A stretch of 64,000 nt of DNA, taken from the NCBI GenBank assembly GCA_015075405.1, contig JABTUK010000001.1, positions 62,001 through 126,000 on the forward strand, given 5' to 3'. The translations under genes and the position numbers were made by a program. Source of the stretch: Anaerolineales bacterium. GTDB taxonomy: Bacteria > Chloroflexota > Anaerolineae > 4572-78 > J111. The notes under the pieces are model-generated. The model saw only the letters and a list, made by a program, of their open reading frames with translations. It did not search any database and was not told where the DNA came from. Positions 27,691-35,714 of this stretch are shown here, piece after piece. Position 1 is the first letter of the stretch. Each line of letters starts with the position of its first letter.

Positions 27691-27906
27691 GTATCTGCGC
27701 CGCTCAGTCTGGACGGGATTAACGTCGCCGCGCTGGGCTTGATGGCCGGGGTGACCTGGCAGCTTGGGCAGGAAGCGATTGTGGATGGGGTGACGTTGCT
27801 GTTGGCGGTCGGAGCGATGCCCCTGCTGTTGTGGTTCAAGCTCAACTCGGCCTGGCTGGTGCTGGCGGGGGGAGTTGTCGGATTAATCGGACTTTATGCC
27901 GGGTAA
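27691..27906 (+). pseudogene. Chromate transporter (ChrA) C-terminal remnant
   Basis: An open frame without start codon encodes LDGINVAALGLMAGVTWQLG, then LLLWFKLNSAWLVLAGGVVG and a stop at 27904-27906. This matches the last two membrane segments of CHR-family chromate transporters, including the NxAALGLMA and F(K/R)xNSAWLVL motifs. The preceding ~330 residues are absent; the rhodanese gene ends nine bases upstream, so a deletion or insertion replaced them. The remainder of the 27907-28040 gap holds a small hairpin (TCCCTAT/ATAGGGA at 27917-27933) and the ribosome binding site of the next gene. Confidence 0.78.
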
Positions 27907-28040
27907 AGGAAATCTTCCCTATAAAAGATAGGGAGTTCGCCTCTGCTATTGCCTCCAAGGGTGTGATAAGCTATAGGTGTGATTGAAGATCAATCCGCTA
28001 CCAATAATCACCACACTGTGACCAAAGGAGGCACACCACA

Positions 28041-28574
28041 ATGTCAATGACTGTAAGAGAACTTTGGACTGTTATTCACGGCATGGGGTTGGGGGCAATT
28101 TTCCTGCTCGCCTTTGCCGGAGGACTGGCCGGGCTGTACAGCCTCAGACCCGAATGGGTCACCATCACCGGGGTCAAAGAGCGGGTGATGCGTCTGACCA
28201 TCGGCGCCTGGGTCATGGCTGTCGCGTCCTGGCTAACCGTCGTCAGCGGCGCCTATATTGTTTACCCCTGGTACCGGGCCAAACCCCCGGAGGGCTTAAC
28301 GGATCTCACCGATTTTCCGCGCTACTACTTGCTGTCAGTGCCTAATCTGGCTGCCTGGCACACCTTTGCGATGGAATGGAAAGAGCATGTGGCCTGGTTC
28401 TCCCCCATTCTGGCCGTGGCCGTCGCCTTTGTAGTCTGGCGTTATGGCGCCCGGATTGCCGAGATGCCCCGGCTGCGCTATGCCCTGATGGTTCTGTTCG
28501 TCTTGGCCTTTGCCGCTGCCGGGATTGCCGGAATGTTCGGCGCCTTCATTACCAAAGCCGCCCCGTTGATGTAA
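28041..28574 (+). CDS. Four-helix integral membrane protein
   Basis: 177 residues; I do not recognise the family with certainty. Four hydrophobic helices (about 15-33, 50-75, 117-135, 147-167). Histidines lie near helix 1 (TVIHGMGLGAIF) and before helix 3 (AAWHTFAMEWKEHVAWF), a pattern seen in haem-binding membrane subunits, but haem binding is only a guess. AAAGGAGG sits a short way before the ATG. Co-transcribed with the next gene (35-base gap). The setting near copper and sulfur proteins would fit a respiratory or redox function. Confidence 0.55.
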   Translation: MSMTVRELWTVIHGMGLGAIFLLAFAGGLAGLYSLRPEWVTITGVKERVMRLTIGAWVMAVASWLTVVSGAYIVYPWYRAKPPEGLTDLTDFPRYYLLSVPNLAAWHTFAMEWKEHVAWFSPILAVAVAFVVWRYGARIAEMPRLRYALMVLFVLAFAAAGIAGMFGAFITKAAPLM

Positions 28575-28609
28575 GCGGGCTGAGTCACACAAGATAAGGA
28601 GTTATTAAA

Positions 28610-28984
28610 ATGACAGCATCAATCTCTTCCGAAGTAAAAGTGGTCGAAAAAGCCTCAGCCAAAGCCGAAGTCGCGGTTGGGGTGGCCTCAGCCGCCTTTG
28701 TAGCCAGTGGGATCGGCTGCCTGGTGATCGGGTTAATGGTGACGGGCGCAGAAATGAGCGAGGGCTTGAAGAATGCGCTCAACTGGTGGAACCCGGCCGG
28801 GCCGCTAACCGGCAAAACCGGGGTCGGCGTTATCGTCTGGCTGGTCAGTTGGGTAATTCTTCACTCGATGTGGAAAGACAAAGATGTGGCCTTTGCCAAG
28901 GCGTTTACCGTCACGCTCATACTGATCGCGCTCGGCTTTCTGTTGACCTTCCCGCCTATTTTTACCCTCTTTGCCGCCGAATAG
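28610..28984 (+). CDS. Three-helix integral membrane protein
   Basis: 124 residues; family not recognised. After a charged start (KVVEKASAKAEVAVGVASAA) there are three hydrophobic helices, with a conserved-looking loop LNWWNPAGPLTGKTGVGVIV between the first and second and a His in VILHSMWKDKDV. AAGGAG precedes the ATG. Probably a partner subunit of the preceding membrane protein. Followed by a strong terminator. Confidence 0.55.
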   Translation: MTASISSEVKVVEKASAKAEVAVGVASAAFVASGIGCLVIGLMVTGAEMSEGLKNALNWWNPAGPLTGKTGVGVIVWLVSWVILHSMWKDKDVAFAKAFTVTLILIALGFLLTFPPIFTLFAAE

Positions 28985-29014
28985 CCGCTTTAGAAATTAC
29001 TTGACCTTCTATCG

Positions 29015-29050
29015 TAAAAAGTCCGCGTTATGGCAGCGCGGACTTTTTTG
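29015..29050. terminator. Bidirectional rho-independent terminator
   Basis: AAAAAGTCCGCG stem, 9-base loop, CGCGGACTTTTTT. It sits between two convergent transcription units and has A and T tracts on both sides, so it can serve both. Confidence 0.93.
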
Positions 29051-29713
29051 TTACTTGTCAGGACGATGCCGTTCTATGTGATGGCGTACCGCGTAGGTGG
29101 CAGCCTCGATGCGGTTGGTCACCCCCAACTTGTCCAGAATGGCGCTGACGTGATTGCCGACTGTTTTCTCGCTCAAACTCAGCAAATGGGCAATCTCGGC
29201 ATTGGTTTTGCCTTCGGACAACGAGGCCAGTACCTCGATCTCTCGTTCCGACAAACTGCGGAAGGCCAGGCCGCTCAGTTCTTGTTCGGCCTGGCGGACG
29301 TGGGCCAGCAGCTTTTGCGTGACGGCTGAGTCCAATACCGCCTCCCCTCGGGCCACAGCCCGAATGACCTCAACCAGGTTGCCGCCTTCGACCTTTTTCA
29401 GGACGTAGCCTTCGGCCCCGGCATTGATTGCCTCCAGCACCAACTCGTCATCGGCGTAAGAAGTAAGCATAATCACGTGGGTTTCGGGCCAGCGCTGCTT
29501 AATGTCCTGGCAGGCTTCAACCCCGCTGCGACCGGGCAGGCGCAGGTCCATCAGCACCACCTGGGGCCGCAGCCGTTCGACCAGCGCAACCGCTTCATCG
29601 GCGGTGGCCGCCTGACCAATGACCTCAAAATCAGGCTCAACCTTGAGCAGCGCTTGCAGGCCCAAACGCACCAGGTGATGATCGTCAACTATTAAAATTG
29701 TTGTTTTCTTCAC
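29051..29713 (-). CDS. NarL/FixJ-family response regulator
   Basis: 220 residues: receiver (ILIVDDHHLV, VVLMDLRLPGRSGVE with acceptor Asp, GYVLKKV Lys) then a LuxR-type HTH (LSEREIEVLASLSEGKTNAE and SEKTVGNHVSAILDKLGV). Its start overlaps the kinase gene by 29 bases, so they form one cognate pair under translational coupling. Confidence 0.96.
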   Translation of the reverse strand: MKKTTILIVDDHHLVRLGLQALLKVEPDFEVIGQAATADEAVALVERLRPQVVLMDLRLPGRSGVEACQDIKQRWPETHVIMLTSYADDELVLEAINAGAEGYVLKKVEGGNLVEVIRAVARGEAVLDSAVTQKLLAHVRQAEQELSGLAFRSLSEREIEVLASLSEGKTNAEIAHLLSLSEKTVGNHVSAILDKLGVTNRIEAATYAVRHHIERHRPDK

Positions 29714-31130
29714 CGTCTACCCCTTGATCATACGGCATCGTGAGCTGCAAGCGGGTCCCGTGGCCGGGTCGGCTCTCAATATTCAAATCACCGGCCAACA
29801 GCCGCGCCCGATCACGCATATTACGCAAGCCATAACCGGCCACAAAATCGGGCGGGATGCCATGCCCGTCGTCGGCAATGCTAAGGGACAAGGTCTCTTC
29901 GCTGGCCCCGATTGAAAGCTGCACTCGGCGAGCCTGAGCATGACGGGCGACATTGCTGAGCGCTTCGCCGGTGATGGCCAACAAGTGGCGCACCTGGCGA
30001 GTGGTCAGCGGCCGGTTTTCGGGCAGGTCAAGCTTTAACTCAACCTGAACCAGCGAGGACAGGGCGCTCTCTTGCAGCAGTTGTGTCACCCCCTCGGCCA
30101 GGTTGAGACGGCCTGGCTGGGCGCGTAATTCGGCAATGTGCTGGCGAATATCGGTCACAGCGCGATCGAGGGTTTGGGCTGCTTGCGCCAGATTTTCGGC
30201 AGCGGCATCATCCGCCATTAAGCAAGGGGTACGTCGGGCGGCGTTGAGCATCAACCCGGCCGCATACACCGATTGCAGGGTGTGATCGTGCAGGTCGCGG
30301 CCCAGATGTTCCCGTTCGGTCGCCAAAATTTGGGCTTCTTCCATACTGCTCAAGCGGCGATCAATTTCCAGGTCAAAAATCTCCAGGGTGCGGATGATGG
30401 CAACGGTGAGGGTTAAGCCCAACAGACTGCGAAAGATTGGGATGGGAATACTCAGCCAACTTTCCAGCAGGGCAGTATTAAGCCAGTTAGCCGGAAAGTA
30501 TGGGCCAGGCGGCGCAATCAAACCACCAACAACGGCATAACCGGCCAGGGCCAGTCCGGCCAGATATAACATCTGTAGGATTTGGGGTTCGCGGAAAGGG
30601 GCAATCAGTTGGGTGGCCTGCCGGCGCAGCCCGTAGGCCGCCAGGGCCGCGCCCGGAAAGCCGATCAAATAGCGGGTCCAGATGTTGCCGAGTAGATACC
30701 ACTCGGCCAATGAGACAGGTTCCGCAGTTAACCAGATCATGGCCGCCAACGACCACAGCAGTAGCACTCCGGCCGGCAGCCAGCGCAGCCAGGTCCAGCG
30801 GGGAGGCATAGGGCGTAGCAGATTAACCCCAAATTGAAACAAACAGGCAAACGAGAGGCTGAGCAACCCCAGTTGGACTGCTTTGAGCAAATTGATAAAG
30901 GGGGGCGGCAAGTAAGTGGCCTGGATGGGGATAAACACATCACCCCACTCGTGCAGGCTGTGGATAAAGCCAAAGAGGGCCAGCCAGGGGAGATGACGGG
31001 CCAGGGTCAACCGGCTGTGCCGCCGGGATTGGAGCGAGATCGCCAAGCCCAACACAAAAAAGACCAGGCCGTAGACAAAGAAGACCAGGGGCCGATTGAT
31101 GATGAAAAACTCTCGTAGCCCTGTGCCCAT
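29685..31130 (-). CDS. NarL-type sensor histidine kinase (HisKA_3)
   Basis: 481 residues. Seven or so transmembrane helices over the first 240 residues with little periplasmic loop, then HisKA_3 (REHLGRDLHDHTLQSVYAAG, phospho-accepting His in DLHDH) and a HATPase_c (AITGEALSNVARHAQA N-box, SIADDGHGIPPDF and YGLRNMRDRARLL). Cognate regulator directly downstream. A membrane-embedded signal or small lipophilic ligand is likely. Confidence 0.93.
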   Translation of the reverse strand: MGTGLREFFIINRPLVFFVYGLVFFVLGLAISLQSRRHSRLTLARHLPWLALFGFIHSLHEWGDVFIPIQATYLPPPFINLLKAVQLGLLSLSFACLFQFGVNLLRPMPPRWTWLRWLPAGVLLLWSLAAMIWLTAEPVSLAEWYLLGNIWTRYLIGFPGAALAAYGLRRQATQLIAPFREPQILQMLYLAGLALAGYAVVGGLIAPPGPYFPANWLNTALLESWLSIPIPIFRSLLGLTLTVAIIRTLEIFDLEIDRRLSSMEEAQILATEREHLGRDLHDHTLQSVYAAGLMLNAARRTPCLMADDAAAENLAQAAQTLDRAVTDIRQHIAELRAQPGRLNLAEGVTQLLQESALSSLVQVELKLDLPENRPLTTRQVRHLLAITGEALSNVARHAQARRVQLSIGASEETLSLSIADDGHGIPPDFVAGYGLRNMRDRARLLAGDLNIESRPGHGTRLQLTMPYDQGVDGEENNNFNS

Positions 31131-31157
31131 TTATTCACCCATGTAACTGCTCAGCCA

Positions 31158-31247
31158 TGTCATTTCGACCGCAGGGAGAAATCCCCGACACCTTATTTTT
31201 ACGTGTTGCTCCCTGGAGATTTCTCGACCTTCGGTCTCGAAATGACA
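31158..31247. repeat. Dispersed palindromic repeat (GTCATTTCGA family)
   Basis: TGTCATTTCGACC at the left and GGTCTCGAAATGACA at the right; inner GGGAGAAATCCCC against GGAGATTTCTC. It encodes the last 16 codons of the adjacent SRPBCC gene. Confidence 0.85.
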
Positions 31248-31732
31248 GCCTGAGTAGTAACGTTTTCACGATGAACCCTTTGACTTGCCAGGTAGCGGCG
31301 CAGGGAGTAAAGCCGCTGCCGGACTTCTCGCTTGAGCAGCGCGTTCATGATTGGCTCCAACAGAGGGGCCAGGAAGCGAGGACGGGCGCGGAAAAAGTAG
31401 ATGTAGGTGGTCCGCGAGCAACCTTCGCCGATGGCCTCGTGCCGGATGGTGGCCGCAAATCGCTCAAAAAAGGGCGGACGATTGGTCAGTTTGACGGCGG
31501 CGATTCGCCCCGGCTCGAACCGGACGTACTCGGTCTCCAGAGCCAGGAACAGGCTCCGCCAGGTACCGACACAGACCGAACGGACGCCGGTTGCGGCAGT
31601 GCTCGCCCCGTCCAGCAGCCGCGCTTCCTGCAACATCGTGTCCCATTCCAGACGGCAGCCGTAATCGTGAACAACCTGGAAGACGGCGTCGCCGGGCGCA
31701 TCAATCTCGACGGACAGAATCGCCCTCGGCAT
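31199..31732 (-). CDS. SRPBCC (START-fold) protein
   Basis: About 177 residues of the polyketide cyclase/Bet v1 fold (LSVEIDAPGDAVFQVVHDYG, then CSRTTYIYFFRARPRFLAPL near the end, with a long C-terminal helix). It would bind a hydrophobic ligand. The ATG at 31732 has GGAGGG just upstream. The final ~16 residues (from about VISRPKVE on) are encoded by the dispersed palindrome at 31158-31247, so the native C-terminus was replaced. It follows the methyltransferase gene on the same strand by 27 bases. Confidence 0.78.
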   Translation of the reverse strand: MPRAILSVEIDAPGDAVFQVVHDYGCRLEWDTMLQEARLLDGASTAATGVRSVCVGTWRSLFLALETEYVRFEPGRIAAVKLTNRPPFFERFAATIRHEAIGEGCSRTTYIYFFRARPRFLAPLLEPIMNALLKREVRQRLYSLRRYLASQRVHRENVTTQAVISRPKVEKSPGSNT

Positions 31733-31759
31733 GAGGCCCTCCATTCAACTGGCTCAGAC

Positions 31760-32302
31760 TCATTTCCTGTCGCTCCGCATTGGCTTTGATCCCCGTCTCA
31801 GTCTTAGCCGGGGAATCCAGCGGGGTACCTGGGTTTTGTAAACTCGATAGGGCTGCCCAAACCGCTTTTCTAACCCAGGTTCTTCGGAAAACAGAAAGTA
31901 CAGGTGGTTGATCGCCACAAAAAGACCCGCCCAGAGTCCCAGAAGCCAGGAACCCCAGAACACGGCCTGGCCGATGAGCAGGAGGGCCACCCCACTAATC
32001 ATGGGATTACGGATAAAGCGATAGGGTCCTGCGGCGACCAGATTGCAAGTAGGGTCCCACGGGGCCAGCGTCCCTCGGCCAATTTTGGCAAACAGGCTGA
32101 CACACCAGATGAAAAGTCCCAGGCCGCTGATGATAAAAAGGGCGCCAACCAAACGGCCCAGCCCCATAGAGAGTGATCCGCTGTTCCAGTGCGTATCGGC
32201 GGCTTCAAAAGCAGTCAGAAGCCAATAGGGTACTGCGACCGCGGCCATACCGGGCAAGAACAGGATCGCCAGTAAATGGCGCAGGGTCTGTTGCCACTGC
32301 AT
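31760..32302 (-). CDS. ICMT/PEMT-like membrane methyltransferase
   Basis: 180 residues with four or five membrane helices and the signature of isoprenylcysteine/phospholipid N-methyltransferase-like proteins: AAGPYRFIRNPMISGVALLL and EEPGLEKRFGQPYRVYKTQV, which bind SAM and methyl acceptor in the family. The acceptor is probably a lipid. First gene of a two-gene operon with the SRPBCC protein. Confidence 0.86.
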   Translation of the reverse strand: MQWQQTLRHLLAILFLPGMAAVAVPYWLLTAFEAADTHWNSGSLSMGLGRLVGALFIISGLGLFIWCVSLFAKIGRGTLAPWDPTCNLVAAGPYRFIRNPMISGVALLLIGQAVFWGSWLLGLWAGLFVAINHLYFLFSEEPGLEKRFGQPYRVYKTQVPRWIPRLRLRRGSKPMRSDRK

Positions 32303-32385
32303 GAGTCAATCCTTTTTGTTTAGTTTGACCCACTAAATTATACCCGGCTGCGCTCGCTTTATCGAATTTTGCATGCAGTCAAACT

Positions 32386-32856
32386 TCATTCGCTGATCTT
32401 TTTGACATACTTGATCAGTTCTGGACCGAAACCGTGTTTCTCATACAGCCGTTGGGCGCGCCTGTTGCCGGCAAAAACATAGAGGGTCAACAGGTCATAA
32501 CCTTTCGCACGGCTCCAGGCTTCGGCGGTTTCAAGCAGGAGGCCTCCCACGCCTTGACCTTCAAACGCCTGGTCTACCGCCAGATCAGAAATGTAGCCGT
32601 GTTTCTCGCCATTGAAATAATCGGTTTGAGTTTGCAAATGAATAAAGCCGGCTCGGCGGCCCGTCTCGTCTTCGGCAATGAGCAAGGCCGAGTCAGGTTC
32701 GGGTTGGGCCATCGCTTGTAGCAGCAGGCTATGATTGGTATAATTAATTTCATCCGCCGACCGCCACGCAGGTAAATCAAATTCGGTAAAGCGGGTGATC
32801 AACGAGGTAATGAACTCGCTGTCAGAGGGTCTAAAGCTTCTGACCTGAATTGCCAT
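32386..32856 (-). CDS. GNAT family N-acetyltransferase
   Basis: 156 residues. SDLAVDQAFEGQGVGGLLLE contains the acetyl-CoA-binding (Q/R)xxGxG/A loop; LYVFAGNRRAQRLYEKHGFG is the typical GNAT ending. The substrate cannot be inferred. Stands alone. Confidence 0.92.
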   Translation of the reverse strand: MAIQVRSFRPSDSEFITSLITRFTEFDLPAWRSADEINYTNHSLLLQAMAQPEPDSALLIAEDETGRRAGFIHLQTQTDYFNGEKHGYISDLAVDQAFEGQGVGGLLLETAEAWSRAKGYDLLTLYVFAGNRRAQRLYEKHGFGPELIKYVKKISE

Positions 32857-32887
32857 TGCTAACTCCTGTTCCAGCCTCTCTGAAAAT

Positions 32888-32957
32888 AATCCACAGATTA
32901 CACAGATTTCGCAGATAAAAAACTAAAAATCTGTGTAATCTGCGAAATCTGCGGATT
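32888..32957. repeat. Tandem-unit palindrome (ACAGATT type)
   Basis: Left arm AATCCACAGATTACACAGATT plus TCGCAGAT; the right arm from 32929 is its exact reverse complement except for one unit order. The centre is AAAAAACTAAAA. Located in the divergent gap between the GNAT gene and the AddB-like gene. Confidence 0.9.
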
Positions 32958-33016
32958 TTCAATCCTGATGGCGTAGGGCTATTCTATCACGTTTATTAAA
33001 AACAGAAAGGTTTATT

Positions 33017-35362
33017 ATGCCTATCACCTATCTCACCGGCCCTGCCGGAACCGGCAAAACAACCCGCGCTGTGGCCCATCTGCGCCGCCTGCTGGCCGAC
33101 CACGTTCCCGGCCACAATATTCTGGTGCTGGCGCCGCAGGTAACACTGGCCGGCCCCTACCGTGACCTGCTGCGCGACCCCAACCTGCCCGGCGCTGCAG
33201 CCGTAGATATTTTAACCCTCAGCGGTTTGACGCTGCGGACTATTGATCTATTCTGGCCGTTGGTAGCCAGACCCGCCGGGTTCGGCCGGCCTCAAGCCCG
33301 GCCTGTTTTTCTGACCATCGAAACGGCCCAGTATTATTTGCGGCAGGTCATCGAGCCGCTGCTGCGCCAGGGCTACTTTGACCCCAATGTGGTGCCCATC
33401 ACCATCTCGCTGCCCCGACTGATGAGCCAGATTTTGGACAATCTTAACAAAGCCGCGCTCATCGGCCTGCCCCACACCGAGGTGGGGGCGCGCTTGGCTG
33501 CCTCCCTGGCTGGTGAACCCAGCAGCCGGGCGGCCCTGGAGCATACCCAGGTCTGCGTCAACGAATTTCGGGCTTTCTGCCTGGCCCGCAATCTACTTGA
33601 CTTCTCGCTGCGGATTGACACCTTCCAGCGCCATCTCTGGCCGGTCGAAGGCATCCGCCGCTATCTCACCGAGCGCTACCATCACCTGATTGTGGACAAC
33701 ATCGAAGAGGACAACCCTTTTGCCCACACCATTTTGCGCGAGTGGCTGCCCCAGACCGAGTCGGCCCTGCTCATCAACGATGAAGATGCCGGCTATCGTA
33801 TCTTTTTGGGGGCCAACTGGCGCACCGCCCAAAGTTTAGCCAACCTGGCCGATGAAACCGTGCCTATGATCGACTCCCACGTTGCCCCGCCCGATATGCT
33901 GGCCCTGGGGGAGCAGTTAGGCCAGATTTTACAACCGCCAACCGCCGACCGCCGACCACCGACCACCGACCGCAAAAATCGTAAATCGAAAATCGTAAAT
34001 CGTAAATCTCCCGATCCCCGCCGTGTCATCACCTTCCAGCAGGAGCGGTTCTATCCGCAGATGATCGAATGGGTCATTGACCGGATTGCCGGCTTGTTGG
34101 CCGAAGGCGTCTCGCCAGAGCAAATTGTGGTGCTGGCTCCTTTTGTCAGCGATGCGCTCCGTTTTTCCTTTACCCAGCGTATGGCTCAGCGCGGCCTGCC
34201 GGCGCGGTCTCACCGGCCCTCGCGCCCCCTCAGCGAAGAACCGGCGGCCAAAACCGTTCTCACCCTGGCTCGACTGGCCTTCCCTGAAATGGGCCTGCTG
34301 CCCGAACCCTTCGACGTGGCCCATGCCTTGAACCAGGCCATCGCCGATCTCGATCTGATCCGGGCCAATCTGCTCACCCAGGTAGTCTACCGGCGCATGG
34401 GGACCGGGGACCGGGGACCGGGGACCGGAGTATCCCAATCGGCTAGCGCCGGTCTCCCGTCGCCGGTCTCCCGTCTTCCTCTCCCTCTGACCTCGTTTGA
34501 CCAAATCGAAGGCGACGTGCGCGAGCGGATTTCCTATCAAGCCGGCCAGCGTTTTGACCGGCTGCGCGGCTGGCTGCAAACGGTGCGCGACTCTGGCGAG
34601 CCGCCGGTGCTGGATCACTTTCTCAGCCGCCTTTTTGGCGAGCTTTTGTCACAGCCGGGCTTTGGCTTTCACCATCAACCCGAAGCTGGGCACATTGTTG
34701 CCAATTTAATTGACTCGGCCCGCCAGTTTCGCCGCGTCGTCGAACTTGTCCCCATCTCCCCCGAATCTCCAATACCACAAAGGTACAATGTCTCCAATCT
34801 CCAATCTCCAGCCCTCCAACCTCCAACCTCCAACCTTCCAACCTTCCAACCTTCCAACCTTCCAACCCCCATTGACCTCAACCGGGCTTATTTGGAGACG
34901 ATTGAACAAGGCATCATGGCTGCCCAATATTTACGCAGTTGGGAAGCAGCGTCCGGCGACCTGTCGGGAACTTCATCGAATAATCCGGCCAACTCGGACA
35001 CGTCCGGTGCAGTATTAATCACCCCGGCGACTACCTTTTTGGTCAGCAACCGCCCGGTAGATTACCAATTCTGGCTCGACGCCGGCAGCAGCGGTTGGTG
35101 GGAGCGCATTGCCCAACCCTTGACCCATCCTTACATTCTCACCGCTGATTGGGAACCGGGCCGCCCCTGGACCGACGCCGACGAGGTGGCCGGCCAGCGC
35201 GACCGGCTTTACCGGCTGGTGCTGGGCCTGACCCGCCGCTGCCGTAAGCATATCTTCATTGTCAACTCCGAAGTCGGCGAGCAGGGGTACGAGCAGCGCG
35301 GCCAATTGTTGGTTGCCCTCCAGCAAATGCTGCGCCAGATGCAGAAAAATTCCCCCGGCTAA
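33017..35362 (+). CDS. AddB-like superfamily-I ATPase
   Basis: 781 residues. An N-terminal Walker A (TYLTGPAGTGKTTRAVAHLR, residues 4-23), a Walker-B-like HLIVDNIEEDN near 230, LLINDEDAGYRIFLGAN near 255, a second RecA-like region (GVSPEQIVVLAPFVSDALRF near 370) and an ending LVLGLTRRCRKHIFIVNSE resembling UvrD motif VI. This is the architecture of AddB/RexB-type helicase-nuclease subunits, but no C-terminal nuclease or iron-sulfur cysteines are present. Three low-complexity segments (about residues 306-331, 461-487 and 592-618) are translated tandem repeats. The probable partners are the UvrD helicase and the RecB-type nuclease at 43-46.6 kb. Confidence 0.72.
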   Translation: MPITYLTGPAGTGKTTRAVAHLRRLLADHVPGHNILVLAPQVTLAGPYRDLLRDPNLPGAAAVDILTLSGLTLRTIDLFWPLVARPAGFGRPQARPVFLTIETAQYYLRQVIEPLLRQGYFDPNVVPITISLPRLMSQILDNLNKAALIGLPHTEVGARLAASLAGEPSSRAALEHTQVCVNEFRAFCLARNLLDFSLRIDTFQRHLWPVEGIRRYLTERYHHLIVDNIEEDNPFAHTILREWLPQTESALLINDEDAGYRIFLGANWRTAQSLANLADETVPMIDSHVAPPDMLALGEQLGQILQPPTADRRPPTTDRKNRKSKIVNRKSPDPRRVITFQQERFYPQMIEWVIDRIAGLLAEGVSPEQIVVLAPFVSDALRFSFTQRMAQRGLPARSHRPSRPLSEEPAAKTVLTLARLAFPEMGLLPEPFDVAHALNQAIADLDLIRANLLTQVVYRRMGTGDRGPGTGVSQSASAGLPSPVSRLPLPLTSFDQIEGDVRERISYQAGQRFDRLRGWLQTVRDSGEPPVLDHFLSRLFGELLSQPGFGFHHQPEAGHIVANLIDSARQFRRVVELVPISPESPIPQRYNVSNLQSPALQPPTSNLPTFQPSNLPTPIDLNRAYLETIEQGIMAAQYLRSWEAASGDLSGTSSNNPANSDTSGAVLITPATTFLVSNRPVDYQFWLDAGSSGWWERIAQPLTHPYILTADWEPGRPWTDADEVAGQRDRLYRLVLGLTRRCRKHIFIVNSEVGEQGYEQRGQLLVALQQMLRQMQKNSPG
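33933..34008 (+). repeat. In-frame tandem repeat inside the AddB-like gene (1)
   Basis: Two consecutive tandem arrays: units of CCGCCGACC/CCACCGACC (33933-33971), then units of ATCGTAA (33976-34008). The insert keeps the reading frame and encodes a basic, disordered stretch such as RRPPTTDRKNRKSKIVNRKS. Confidence 0.85.
34399..34475 (+). repeat. In-frame tandem-unit palindrome inside the AddB-like gene (2)
   Basis: Four copies of GGGGACC (34399-34428) face an opposed arm of CCGGTCTCCCGTCG units (34449-34475). The frame is kept. Confidence 0.85.
34790..34868 (+). repeat. In-frame tandem repeat inside the AddB-like gene (3)
   Basis: Arrays of AATCTCC, then AACCTCC, then AACCTTCC units, changing by one base step between blocks. 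Encodes a Pro/Ser/Asn-rich stretch. Confidence 0.85.
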
Positions 35363-35390
35363 TCTCCGTTCCTCTCAAAATGAAAATGAA

Positions 35391-35454
35391 GCGAGGAGGC
35401 GAGGAGGCGAAGGATTTCACGTCCTCGCTTCCTCGTCTCACGCCTCCTCGCCTC
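35391..35454. repeat. Tandem-unit palindrome (GAGGAGGC type)
   Basis: GCGAGGAGGCGAGGAGGCG on the left, CGCCTCCTCGCCTC and related units on the right. It lies in the 352-base gap after the AddB-like gene; apart from it and the next palindrome the gap shows no gene. Confidence 0.85.
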
Positions 35455-35583
35455 TTTAAAGTAGGCCAATCGGAGGGTGTGAATAGGAAAATTGGCCTAA
35501 GATTCAAACAAGATTCAAACATTTGCATGGTATCCTTAACATTGTTAATATATAGGTGTCCGGAAAAATTCTTTCTCACGATC

Positions 35584-35643
35584 AAGGTAGCAAGTAGCAA
35601 AGTAGCACACTTATGACCTGCTACATGCTACTTTGCTACCTGT
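35584..35643. repeat. Tandem-unit palindrome (AGTAGCA type)
   Basis: AAGGTAGCAAGTAGCAAAGTAGC (35584-35606) against GCTACATGCTACTTTGCTACCT (35620-35641). Confidence 0.88.
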
Positions 35644-35714
35644 TTTAGCGGCGAAAACTTTTCTGGAGCACTATATTACCTGAATTTCACCTTTCAAACC
35701 AGATCACACCCAAC

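Noticed and set aside
33933..34868. Short repeats in the AddB-like gene as a CRISPR or sequencing artefact
   Set aside because: Units are 7-9 bases without spacers. The frame is kept throughout and the same units occur at independent intergenic sites, so artefact is unlikely.
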